A program made the position numbers and the translations under genes. From Eikenella longinqua (GTDB taxonomy: Bacteria > Pseudomonadota > Gammaproteobacteria > Burkholderiales > Neisseriaceae), in contig NZ_LXSL01000028.1 of assembly GCF_001648355.1 (NCBI RefSeq), forward strand, positions 1 through 64,000: a stretch of 64,000 nt of DNA, given 5' to 3'. This document shows positions 1 through 7,679 of the stretch, piece by piece (the first letter of the stretch is position 1; every line of letters begins with the position of its first letter). The notes beneath the pieces are model-generated. The model was given only the letters and a program-made list of their open reading frames with translations. It ran no database searches and was not told where the DNA came from.

Positions 1-2
1 TT

Positions 3-200
3 GGGCAGGATAAGCATGGCAACCTGATGGTGTTGGGTGGTAACCAGGGCGATGCGGTCAATATCAAACCGTTTGCCAAGAGCCGCGCAGTGGCCTATCT
101 GTGGCCGAACAAAGGCGGCAAGCCAGCTTATCCCGCCGAAGAACGCTATACGCTGCCGCTGTTGCAGAGCGACGGGAAGCTGAGTAGGAACGAGGCGTAG
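3..200 (+). CDS. C-terminal part of a phage endolysin-like protein (TIGR02594 type), cut by window start
   Basis: The open frame enters from the left edge and ends in TAG at 198-200; about 65 residues are visible. They include a GNLMVLGGNQGDAVNI stretch and a KPF segment, which I recognise from the C-terminus of TIGR02594 proteins. These are NlpC/P60- or CHAP-like phage-associated lysozymes that cut peptidoglycan. The catalytic Cys/His part lies outside the window. The spanin pair immediately downstream supports a lysis role. Family assignment is from memory of the motif, so fairly but not fully sure. Confidence 0.7.
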   Translation, partial: GQDKHGNLMVLGGNQGDAVNIKPFAKSRAVAYLWPNKGGKPAYPAEERYTLPLLQSDGKLSRNEA

Positions 201-364
201 TTTTAAGGTCAAAATGTTTGAAAGAAGGTGCCATGATCTTGATTGGCTGATTTGTAAAAACTGGAATTTAACATTTTTTTTATGTTGTATTCAATGCTTT
301 TTGCACTATGCCAAGCAGAATATATCTTGAATTGATCTATTGAAACATCTTGAAAAGGGTCTCT

Positions 365-706
365 ATGATGTGGTTTTTTAAATACTGGAAGCCGCTGCTT
401 GGCGGCGTACTGCTGATAGCCGTAATCGGCGGTGAAATCTACTACGGCAAACTGCGCTATCAGGCGGGCTACGATGCAGCCAAGGCTGCCATCCATGCCA
501 AGATGTCAGAGCAGCAGCAGAAGCAGCAGAAAACCGCCCGCGAGGCGAGCGCGGAATATCAACAAGGAAAGTCCGAACGGGACGGGAAAGCGAGAGTGCA
601 GCGTGAATTGGTACAACAAATTATCGAGCGGCCTGTGTATATTGATGATTGCACTGATGCAAGCGGGGTGTCAGTCCTCAACGCCGCCATTGCCGAACGC
701 CGTTGA
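365..706 (+). CDS. Probable phage i-spanin (Rz-like inner-membrane lysis protein)
   Basis: A protein of 113 residues with one N-terminal membrane helix after a short WFFKYWK start, then a charged Gln/Lys/Glu-rich helical region likely to form a coiled coil in the periplasm. This is the layout of Rz-type i-spanins, which pair with an outer-membrane lipoprotein to fuse the two membranes at phage lysis. I chose ATG 365 over TTG 350 because AAGGG sits at a good distance before it. The next reading frame overlaps its 3' half and encodes the likely o-spanin. Sequence similarity to any named Rz was not testable; architecture and context carry the call. Confidence 0.72.
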   Translation: MMWFFKYWKPLLGGVLLIAVIGGEIYYGKLRYQAGYDAAKAAIHAKMSEQQQKQQKTAREASAEYQQGKSERDGKARVQRELVQQIIERPVYIDDCTDASGVSVLNAAIAERR

Positions 707-860
707 GCCGCCCGCCGACTTGGCTACGCCCTGCCCAAGGCTACCTGAATTGTCCGGCACAACTGGCAAGGTGATGCTGCCGTGGGCGCTGGAGGTGGTG
801 CATCTGTATAACGACTGCGCCGCCCGGCATGACGGGTTGATAAAGGCATGGCCAAGGTAA
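603..860 (+). CDS. Probable phage o-spanin lipoprotein (Rz1-like), overlapping the i-spanin gene
   Basis: In the +1 frame relative to the i-spanin, a frame opening at GTG 603 encodes 85 residues. It has a short hydrophobic leader ending in the lipobox LMQAGC (Cys about residue 23), then a Pro-rich stretch (PPLP, PPADLATPCPRLP). A small Pro-rich outer-membrane lipoprotein encoded out of frame and overlapping the i-spanin is typical of Rz/Rz1 pairs. Here the lipoprotein overlaps by 104 bases and extends past the i-spanin stop. A start further upstream is open but would put a long non-hydrophobic region before the lipobox. GTG 603 is therefore inferred, not proven. Confidence 0.7.
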   Translation: MNWYNKLSSGLCILMIALMQAGCQSSTPPLPNAVEPPADLATPCPRLPELSGTTGKVMLPWALEVVHLYNDCAARHDGLIKAWPR

Positions 861-1000
861 GAAATCCGTTCCGCAAAAAATTCCCAGCCTTTGATTATAT
901 TGGATAAAAATTAGCTTCAAACGCAACGATTGCGGAACGGAAATATAGCTGGAAGTATTACAAATCCTTGATTCGTTATGTTCTAGGGAAATATATATCA

Positions 1001-1900
1001 ATGAATCAGCCTAAACACATCGCTTATGCTTTCCAAGCATCATTGAAGAACATCGCGCTCAAAGATATTCAAACCATGCACCCCTTCCCCGCAGGGATAC
1101 GGGAAAGCGTGAAGTTCAAAAGCATCTTGGCCTCAGTAGAGGAAATTGGTGTTATTGAGCCGCTGGCTGTTTATGAAGAAAACGGTAAGTACCTCTTACT
1201 GGACGGTCATCTCCGTCTGCTTGCCTTACAAGAACTAGGAATCGACACGGTAGTATGTCTGCTGTCCACAGACGATGAAGGATTTACCTATAACCGGCAA
1301 ATTAACCGGTTAAGCCCGATTCAGGAATACCGGATGATCAGCCGTGCAATTGGCAAAGGCATATCAAGGGAGAAAATTGCCAAAACCCTGAATATCAACT
1401 TATCCGGAATCGAAAGCAAGTTGAATTTGCTGAATGATATCGCGCCCGAAGTAGCCGCGAAACTCGCAGACAAGCATCTGGCACAAGATACGTTTCGGAT
1501 TCTCCGAAAAATGAAACCCATCCGACAGATGGAAGCTGCAGATATGATGATTGCAGCCAACAAGTTCACCAAGTCCTATGCGGAGATGATCTTGGTGGCC
1601 TCCTCCCAGGAAGACTTGGTTGATCATGCTCAGAAAAAGAAAAAGCACTCGGATAGTCTAGAAAAACTTTCACTGTTGGAACAAGAAATGGACAGGTTGA
1701 AGGAGGACTATACCCGGACGGAGAAAGAAATTAGTGATACCAATCTGTCTTTGATTGTGGCTGGCGGTTATTTAAAAAGATTGTTAGATAACTCTGCCGT
1801 GAAAGAGTTCATCAGCTTGTATTATGCGGACATCCTAACCGCATTAGATACGGTTTCCCAGCAATTACAACAAGCCCCGATGTCTCTTGAGAAAGAGTAA
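1001..1900 (+). CDS. RepB/ParB-like plasmid partition family protein
   Basis: A protein of 299 residues. The N-terminal part has the ParB-type nuclease/partition fold signature (SILASVEEIGVIEPLAVYE, then LLDGHLRLLALQELG). A helix-turn-helix region follows (ISREKIAKTLNINLSGIES). The C-terminal 130 residues are helical and charged, as in the RepB C-terminal family. ParB/RepB proteins bind DNA sites for partition or regulation; in chromosomes this subtype is usually carried by phages or integrative elements. ATG 1001 is preferred to TTG 968 because homology-like sequence starts after it. No ParA partner is visible, and its position beside the lysis genes suggests element cargo. Confidence 0.8.
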   Translation: MNQPKHIAYAFQASLKNIALKDIQTMHPFPAGIRESVKFKSILASVEEIGVIEPLAVYEENGKYLLLDGHLRLLALQELGIDTVVCLLSTDDEGFTYNRQINRLSPIQEYRMISRAIGKGISREKIAKTLNINLSGIESKLNLLNDIAPEVAAKLADKHLAQDTFRILRKMKPIRQMEAADMMIAANKFTKSYAEMILVASSQEDLVDHAQKKKKHSDSLEKLSLLEQEMDRLKEDYTRTEKEISDTNLSLIVAGGYLKRLLDNSAVKEFISLYYADILTALDTVSQQLQQAPMSLEKE

Positions 1901-1906
1901 AGTATC

Positions 1907-1942
1907 AAAAAAGCTGTCTCATTTCTGAAAGGTGGCTTTTTT
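1907..1942 (+). terminator. Rho-independent terminator after the RepB-like gene
   Basis: AAAAAAGC at 1907-1914 pairs with GCTTTTTT at 1935-1942, with weaker pairing inside. It starts 7 bases after the stop codon and has T/A runs on both sides, so it could work in both directions. Confidence 0.6.
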
Positions 1943-1997
1943 AGCTTTGTCACTCCAATCATAAAAAGTACGCTTCCCTCCGAAAAAGTAGTGGCTA

Positions 1998-2218
1998 ATG
2001 AAAACACACTAGAAAATCAATCTTCTGTGTGAAACCCAGAACCGGGCGCTGGGAGATATAGCTGAAAAAATGGGAATGTCTCCTAGCAGCTATGCCAAGA
2101 TTGAACGGGAAAGCACAAATCGCAAGATTTGATTGTTGAAGTAGAAAAATTGAAGGCGAGCTTGCTGCATAAGTTGGAACTGCTTGTGGTTGACGGAGGT
2201 GTTGTGGGAAATGTATAG
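1998..2218 (+). pseudogene. Broken XRE-family helix-turn-helix regulator
   Basis: From ATG 1998 the frame hits TAG at 2010. It then reads on as an XRE/Cro HTH: LGDIAEKMGMSPSSYAKIER, ending in TGA at about 2130. A second frame from 2132 continues with IVEVEKLKASLL and stops at 2216-2218. This looks like a small DNA-binding regulator disabled by one nonsense change and a frameshift. Intact relatives are short regulators with the same SPSSYAKIERGETN core. It lies between element genes and core genes and fits a decayed edge of a mobile region. Confidence 0.7.
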
Positions 2219-2570
2219 AGGGGCAGACTAAGCGTTTCCTTTGTTTTGCATAATGAAGATATTGGTTTTGTGCAAATTTGGATTTAACTTCGATACACTG
2301 TCTCGGCAGCTTAAAATTTTGCTGGATTGATGTGTTGTATTCTAGAGTTCTCTATGTCAGCCCCAAGTTTTAATCAAAACCCTATGTTAATTTTGTAAAA
2401 TATAATGCTATTATTATTCTATTCTTGGCGTTATTTTTACGTATTTTGAAGAATTATGCTAATTTTCAGAAATAATAAATTGAAATCATTGTGATTTTAT
2501 TTTTACGGTTTATATTATATAGAAACGACCGTTCTGAGTTACATATAGCGGACTTGCCCGAACCATATCA

Positions 2571-2693
2571 AGGCTACCTGAAAAGTTGCTGCGGCAGTTT
2601 TTCAGGTAGCCTTTTGTTGTGAGGATGGTGTGCAAAGGCTTCAGGCTACCTGAAAATATGCGGGAGGATGCGGGCAGGGTTTTCAGGTAGCCT
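2571..2693. repeat. Two DUS inverted pairs
   Basis: AGGCTACCTGAA at 2571-2582 faces its complement at 2601-2612, and 2643-2654 faces 2682-2693. Each pair can fold into a hairpin followed by TTTT. The element is the AG-eikDUS uptake sequence. Confidence 0.85.
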
Positions 2694-2711
2694 TTTATTG
2701 CCAGAATAGAA

Positions 2712-2737
2712 AACCGGCCTGATTGCTCAGGCCGGTT
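2712..2737 (-). terminator. Terminator of the lysine decarboxylase gene
   Basis: A perfect 11-bp stem (2712-2722 with 2727-2737) closed by a 4-base loop. On the minus strand it is followed by GTTTTC. It lies 52 bases past the decarboxylase stop. Confidence 0.8.
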
Positions 2738-2789
2738 GGTTGGTGCAGCTTAAGGTTCAAGCTGCTTGGTGCCGGTTGGGCGCTTTGGG

Positions 2790-4919
2790 TTAAGCTTTGA
2801 TGATCTTAACTTTGTAGCGGCCGTCGTCTTGACGGTAGGCACCGTGGATGTCGGTTTCGAAGCCGGGGAAGTGGGCGCCGATTTCGCACAGCATCATCAG
2901 GAATTCCAAGATGGGCTTGCTTTCTTCGGTGATCATTTCGCCAGGCATTACCAAGGGCACGCCGGGAGGATAGGGCAGAATCATGTTGGCGTTGATTTTG
3001 CCGATCATGTCTTCCAGGTAGCAGTCTTCAATCTGGCCTTTGAGCTCGAGCTGGAAGGCTTTGTGCGGGTTCATCACCATGGTCGGCAACACTTCGAATG
3101 CGCTGAACATGAGTTCGGGTAGGTTGTGTTTGCAGATCAGGCTGTGGATGCCTTGGGCCAGTTCTTGAATCCGCATGTCTTTGTAGAACGACGGGGATTC
3201 GTTGAACACGCGCGGCAATACTTCTTCCACGGTGGCGTTGGCGTCGTACAGGGATTTGAACTCGTTCAGGGCGTGCAGCAGGCCGAGGGCTTTGGTATCG
3301 TCCACGCCGATGCTGAACAGCACGAGGATGTTATAGGGGCCGGTTTTCTCTACGATGATGCCGCGGTCGTCCAGGAATTTGGATACGAGGTTGGCGGGAA
3401 TACCGGTTTTTTCCAGCTGGCCGTTTTTATCGAGGCCCGGGGTGAGCAGGGTTACCTTGATCGGGTCGAGGTACATGTGCTGAGCGTCGATGTCTTTGAA
3501 GCCGTGCCATTTGTCGGTTTGATGCAGCTCCCAGCATTCGATGGTGTCGACGTTTTCAGGCTGCCATACGTCGAAATACCATGAATCGGAAGAGGCTTTG
3601 TGTTTCTTGATTTCCTTGCGGAATTTAATGGCGCGCTCTAAGGAATCCTGCATGATGCGTTTGCCGGGGTTGCCGCGCATCATGGCGGCGGCCACTTCGG
3701 TGGCGGCTACCATCGGGTAGAACGGGGAAGTGGAGGTGTGCATCATGTAGGCTTCGCCGAAGGTGGCGGTGTTCAGGTTGCCCTTCACGTGGATCATGGA
3801 AGCCTGTGAGAATGCGGCCAGAAGTTTGTGGGTGGAGTGGGTTTCAAAGATCACTTTGTCTTTGGCCTGTTTGCCGCCCATACCGGTTTTGCCTTCGTAG
3901 ATCGGGCTGAAGTTGGTGTAGGGCACCCAGGCGGAGTCGAAGTGGATGGATTTCACATCGAGGGTGTCTTTGATTTTGTCGGTGTTGTAGAACAGGCCGT
4001 CGTAAGTGGAGTTGGTGATGACGGCATGCACCGGCCAAGTGGCGCCAGGAACTTTGGCGAGTTTTTCGTTGATGATTTCTTTGGTGAACTCTTTCTGCGG
4101 GATACCGCCCAAGATGCCGTAGGCGTTGCGGGTCGGTTTCAGATACACCGGAGTGATGTCGCTCATCATCAACAGGTGGGTTAATGATTTGTGGCAGTTG
4201 CGGTCGATCAGCACGGTGCTGCCGGCGGGCACGGAATACATACCCACGATTTTGTTGGCGGTGGAAGTACCGTTGGTAACGATGTAGCTGTGATCGGCAT
4301 TGAAGGTTTCGGCGATGTATTCTTCGGCCTCTTTATGCGGGCCGGAGTGGTCGAGCAGGGAGCCCAGCTCGCCCATAGAAACTGAAATGTCTGATTTGAA
4401 GGTGTTTTCGCCGTAGAAGTCGTAGAACAGGCTGCCCACCGGGGATTGCAGGTAGGCGGTACCGCTCATGTGGCCCGGCGTACAGAATGTGTATTTGTTT
4501 TCGCCCACGTAGTCGAACAATGCTTTGGTGAACGGAGGCGTGATTTCGTCGATGTAATGGTGGATGGCTTTTTCGATTTTGTCCACCACGTCTTCATTAC
4601 TGAACAGGTGGCAATCGATGAAGGTGGCATGGTCGCCCACGGCACCGAAGTCTACCGGCTGGTCGCAGTCGGTGGTTTTCAGGATAAATACAGGCAGCTC
4701 TTCGTTGAGCGCAATGATTTTCTGATCTAATTCCTTGTTAAAAATATCCAATGTGCAGAGCACGGAACCTATTCTGGCGTCATGTTTCAGAAGCGTCAGG
4801 ATTTCTTGCTGGTCATGGGCTATCAGGATGGTGTACCCACCCTTTTCCAAAGAGGCAACGAGACTCTTGACATAGTCTCCCAATTCCTTCTGACCACAGC
4901 CTAATAAGATATTCTTCAT
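2790..4919 (-). CDS. cadA: Lysine decarboxylase, inducible CadA/LdcC type
   Basis: A protein of 709 residues, the usual length of PLP-dependent Orn/Lys/Arg decarboxylases. Residues 1-130 form the N-terminal response-regulator-like wing domain. The PLP-binding lysine is K365 in the motif STHKLLAAFSQASMIHVKG, which matches E. coli CadA almost residue for residue, as does the C-terminal PYPPGVPLVMPGEMI block. It converts lysine to cadaverine and CO2, consuming a proton. I set the start at 4919 (MKNILLG), behind AAGGAT; the open frame runs 53 codons further up but is not family-like. No cadaverine/lysine antiporter gene is adjacent. Eikenella corrodens is known for lysine decarboxylase activity, which agrees. 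Specificity for lysine over ornithine is inferred from similarity. Confidence 0.92.
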   Translation of the reverse strand: MKNILLGCGQKELGDYVKSLVASLEKGGYTILIAHDQQEILTLLKHDARIGSVLCTLDIFNKELDQKIIALNEELPVFILKTTDCDQPVDFGAVGDHATFIDCHLFSNEDVVDKIEKAIHHYIDEITPPFTKALFDYVGENKYTFCTPGHMSGTAYLQSPVGSLFYDFYGENTFKSDISVSMGELGSLLDHSGPHKEAEEYIAETFNADHSYIVTNGTSTANKIVGMYSVPAGSTVLIDRNCHKSLTHLLMMSDITPVYLKPTRNAYGILGGIPQKEFTKEIINEKLAKVPGATWPVHAVITNSTYDGLFYNTDKIKDTLDVKSIHFDSAWVPYTNFSPIYEGKTGMGGKQAKDKVIFETHSTHKLLAAFSQASMIHVKGNLNTATFGEAYMMHTSTSPFYPMVAATEVAAAMMRGNPGKRIMQDSLERAIKFRKEIKKHKASSDSWYFDVWQPENVDTIECWELHQTDKWHGFKDIDAQHMYLDPIKVTLLTPGLDKNGQLEKTGIPANLVSKFLDDRGIIVEKTGPYNILVLFSIGVDDTKALGLLHALNEFKSLYDANATVEEVLPRVFNESPSFYKDMRIQELAQGIHSLICKHNLPELMFSAFEVLPTMVMNPHKAFQLELKGQIEDCYLEDMIGKINANMILPYPPGVPLVMPGEMITEESKPILEFLMMLCEIGAHFPGFETDIHGAYRQDDGRYKVKIIKA

Positions 4920-5767
4920 GACATCAATCCTTATAAATAAATTAAAAAACAGCTGCTTTACTGCAAATCCGGGCAAGCCCGGCTCTTTTTGAAGCCGCCG
5001 TGCCGCAAATGAAGCCGGGCACAACAGCAACAAACTCCCGCCGTTGGCTGATGCAAACGGCAAAAAATAAACCTGCATACGGCATATGCAGGCAGGGTGC
5101 GATTGATAGAGTGTTAATGATTTTCCGATTCGGCAGGCTCGGAGGGCTTGGCGGCGGGCGCGGTCGGCACTGGCAGCGAAGCGGTACGGAGTCGGGAAAT
5201 CCGATAAACGGTTAAGAACTGATAATTTTACTTAACAGTTGATTCAGCCGTTGCACTCGGGTAAACGGGCTGTTAAAAACAGCCTGGCACCGTGCATGCA
5301 TAAAAACAAACTGATTTTAAAGAACTATTTGATGTGGATTGTGCAAAATTGGCAGCTTGTTTGAATGGCTACCTATTTATTGATACATCATATCATAAAA
5401 TGCGGGGGAATGGCTTGACCTTGGTCATAAAATTTTAGAGCTTGAGTTTGAAAGAAGTTTTTTCTGCCGTGTTGGAGCCTGTGGAGAGGGAGTCGGGGAG
5501 GGGGTTGCGTTTTGTTTGTGAATATCAAAACGGCAGGTATGATATTGTACACCTGCCATTGGGATTATTGGTTGGGTTGTCTTAAGGAGAAATTTGGCAT
5601 GGTTTGCGCCAAAGTATGGGTTGTTTCGTTAGGTTTGATATTTTCAGGTAGCCTGAACAGATGATGTGGCTACCTGAAAATATGTTGTGGGGTTTGTGTA
5701 TTGCATTCAATCAGGATGGGGCTGCTTGGATATTTTAGCTTCGCAGAAACTCCGCTGTGCTGCGTTT
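4920..5767. other. Long non-coding leader region upstream of cadA
   Basis: About 850 bases without a convincing gene; the small frames here lack ribosome sites and family features. The part nearest cadA holds its AAGGAT ribosome site. The right end carries a DUS pair (5643-5654 with 5668-5678) and a copy of the TTTTAGCTTCGCAGAAAC motif at 5733-5750. The length leaves room for regulation of cadA, but I see no recognisable operator. Confidence 0.5.
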
Positions 5768-6394
5768 TCAGGTAGCCCCTGCTGCGATTTTGGCTTCTTC
5801 GGCCTGCTGCCAGGCGGGGCGTTTCCATTTCGGGGCGTCGTGGAATCGGTAGGCGGCCATTTTGGCGAGCAGGGCGGGGATTTGGCTGTCTACGCAGACA
5901 AGGCCGGTGTTGGCGGGGGGCATGAAGCCTTGGTCGGCGGTGTGTTGCAGAAGGGCGGTGAAGGGGTCGAAATAGCCGCCGATGTTGAGCAGGCCGACGG
6001 GCTTGCGGTGCAGCTTGAGCTGGGCGGCGGAGAGGACTTCAAACAGCTCTTCGTAGGTGCCGAGGCCGCCGGGCAGGGCGATGAAGGCGTCGGCGAGCTC
6101 TATCATTTTGGTGCGGCGTTCAGCCATGCTGTCGGTGATGATGAGCTCGGTGAGGCGGCCGTGGGCCATTTCTTCGTGGCGCAGGAAGGTGGGGATGATG
6201 CCGGTGACTTGGCCGCCGGCGTCGAGCACGGCATTGGCGGTTTCGCCCATGAGGCCGATGCCGCCGCCGCCATATACGAGGCGGCTGCCGCGTTGGGCGA
6301 TGGCGCGGCCGAGCTCGCGGGCGGCTTGGGCGTAGCGGGGGTCTTCGCCGAGGTTGGAGCCGCAATAGACGACGATGTTGTTCATTTGGTTCAT
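5768..6394 (-). CDS. LOG-family nucleotide 5'-monophosphate phosphoribohydrolase (TIGR00730)
   Basis: 208 residues with the Rossmann-like TIGR00730 layout. It has an N-terminal IVVYCGSNLG loop, a GGGGIGLMGETANAVL glycine-rich region and the catalytic family motif PGGLGTYEELFE. LOG proteins release the base from nucleoside 5'-monophosphates; plant and some bacterial members make cytokinin bases. The physiological substrate in this organism is unknown. It starts at ATG 6394 (MNQMNN); the second Met two codons later is a possible alternative. The gene stands alone, 116 bases before the next gene, with DUS elements on both sides. Confidence 0.88.
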   Translation of the reverse strand: MNQMNNIVVYCGSNLGEDPRYAQAARELGRAIAQRGSRLVYGGGGIGLMGETANAVLDAGGQVTGIIPTFLRHEEMAHGRLTELIITDSMAERRTKMIELADAFIALPGGLGTYEELFEVLSAAQLKLHRKPVGLLNIGGYFDPFTALLQHTADQGFMPPANTGLVCVDSQIPALLAKMAAYRFHDAPKWKRPAWQQAEEAKIAAGAT

Positions 6395-6510
6395 GGTTGT
6401 GCTTTCGGGTGCCTCTTGGGGCGGTGGTTGGGTGTGTGGTGTGTCCGTTTCGCTGAAACCGGTTTTTCAGGTAGCCTGTGTGTGCGGGCTACCTGAAAAA
6501 TGGGTGCGGC

Positions 6511-6930
6511 TTAGAACAGGCGTTGGCGGCGGCGGCTGATTTCGAAGCCGTGGTTTTGGCTGTTGGCGCAGGTCATGCCGCTGGTGCGGCTGGTGTACTG
6601 CCAGCCGTCGCCGCGCAGGGTTTGGCCGTAGGGGAGGATGCGGCTGTCGGGGCTGGCGAGGCTGTCGCCCACGCAGCCCATTTGGGTGCGGCCGGTGCGG
6701 GCGATGGTGAAGTTGCCGCCCCAGTCGAGCTCGCAGTCGGCCGGTTTGGGGCGGACGGGGTGTTCGGGAGCGGGAATCTGGCATTCCACTACGCCGGGGG
6801 TGTGGCCGTACATGCAGTTGATGTGGCCGCTGGGGCTGCGGAAGAGTTGGATGTCGGCATGGGCGGCGCCGGCGGCAAGGAGGAGGATGGCGGCGAGGGG
6901 GAGGATGGCGGCGAGGGGGAGGGTGCGCAT
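6511..6930 (-). CDS. Secreted DUF6636-like protein, copy 1
   Basis: 139 residues with a clear signal peptide (positive start, Ala/Leu core, cleavage near AGAAHA). The mature part resembles DUF6636: FRSPSGHINCM near the start, a CELDWGG block, DSRILPYGQTL, then MTCANSQNHGFEISR and a terminal LF. Six or so Cys in the mature region suggest disulfide bonds in the periplasm. Function of the family is unknown. A paralogue lies next to it at 7101-7529. The signal peptide contains a perfect tandem duplication of 18 bases, so its hydrophobic core is longer than in the paralogue. Confidence 0.78.
   Translation of the reverse strand: MRTLPLAAILPLAAILLLAAGAAHADIQLFRSPSGHINCMYGHTPGVVECQIPAPEHPVRPKPADCELDWGGNFTIARTGRTQMGCVGDSLASPDSRILPYGQTLRGDGWQYTSRTSGMTCANSQNHGFEISRRRQRLF
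6883..6918 (-). repeat. Perfect 18-bp tandem duplication in a signal peptide
   Basis: Positions 6883-6900 and 6901-6918 are identical and encode two copies of a PLAAIL-type segment in the signal peptide of the 6511-6930 gene. The unit is a multiple of three, so copy changes stay in frame. Confidence 0.9.
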
Positions 6931-7100
6931 GGTGCGGTTCCTTAATATAGGGGAGGAAAGCGGGGATTTTACCTGAAAGCGGGGATGTGTGGGTTTCGTA
7001 GGCTTGGTTTTTAGCTTCGCAGAAACTCGGCTTCCTACGGAAATATGTTTTTCAGGTAGCCTTTTGCTGCATCAAGAGGCTACCTGAAAAATATGCGTGC

Positions 7101-7529
7101 TTAGAAGCGGCGCAGGCTGTTTGGGCTGATTTCGAAGCCGTGGCCTTCGGGGTTGGTGCAGGTCATGTTGCCGGATTGGCTGGTGCATTGCCAGTTGGGC
7201 TGGTTGAAGAATATGTACGACTTTCCTTCGGTGAGGACAACGCTGCCGCTGCCGTGCTGGTTGTAGCGGTTGCAGTTGAGGCGGGTGGGGCCGCTGCGGA
7301 ATAGGGAGATGCTGCCGCTCCATTGGCCGGGCTCTTTTGGGGTGTCGCAATCTCGTGGTTCGGGGGTAACGGGAATGGGCTTGGCTAAGTGGGAAACTTC
7401 GCAGGTGATCTGTGGGTATGCGCCGCCGTATTCGTAGGTGATTTGGCCGTTGGCGTTTTGGAAGTAGCTGAGCTCGGCGTGGGCGGTGCCGGCGGCGAGG
7501 AGAAGGGCGGCGAGGGATAAGGTGCGCAT
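7101..7529 (-). CDS. Secreted DUF6636-like protein, copy 2
   Basis: 142 residues with a signal peptide (MRTLSLAALLLAAGTAHA). The mature domain follows the same plan as the 6511-6930 product: FQNANGQITYEYG at the start, a central RDCDTPKEPGQWSGS region, then MTCTNPEGHGFEISP and a terminal RRF. Conserved Cys pairs are kept but overall identity looks low outside the C-terminal motif, so the two are old duplicates. A periplasmic or secreted location is expected; the role is unknown. The spacer between the copies carries a DUS pair and a TTTTAGCTTCGCAGAAAC motif, and the same arrangement recurs just upstream of copy 2, so the spacer may have been duplicated along with the gene. Confidence 0.78.
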   Translation of the reverse strand: MRTLSLAALLLAAGTAHAELSYFQNANGQITYEYGGAYPQITCEVSHLAKPIPVTPEPRDCDTPKEPGQWSGSISLFRSGPTRLNCNRYNQHGSGSVVLTEGKSYIFFNQPNWQCTSQSGNMTCTNPEGHGFEISPNSLRRF

Positions 7530-7679
7530 GGGTTGTGCCTTTTTGTGTGTTTGGGAAAGGGTTTCCGCAAAGTGGTGATTTTGGTTTTTAGCTTTGCAGA
7601 AACTCAGTTTTCTGCGGAAATATGTTTTTCAGGTAGCCTGTTGTTGCATTAAGAGGCTACCTGAAAAATATGGCGGGCA

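Larger units (their letters stand above)
2219..2789. other. AT-rich intergenic stretch with DUS hairpins
   Basis: No credible gene. Positions about 2380-2520 are strongly AT-rich compared with the flanks and may be foreign sequence left by the element. The right part holds two converging DUS pairs and the terminator of the lysine decarboxylase gene. Confidence 0.6.

Noticed and set aside
1001..1900. Plasmid origin beside the RepB/ParB-like gene
   Set aside because: No ParA, no iterons and no AT-rich origin with DnaA boxes could be made out; chromosomal core genes continue to the right.
5000..5215. Small plus-strand frame in the cadA leader
   Set aside because: Low complexity, no ribosome site, and it overlaps the untranslated leader of cadA.
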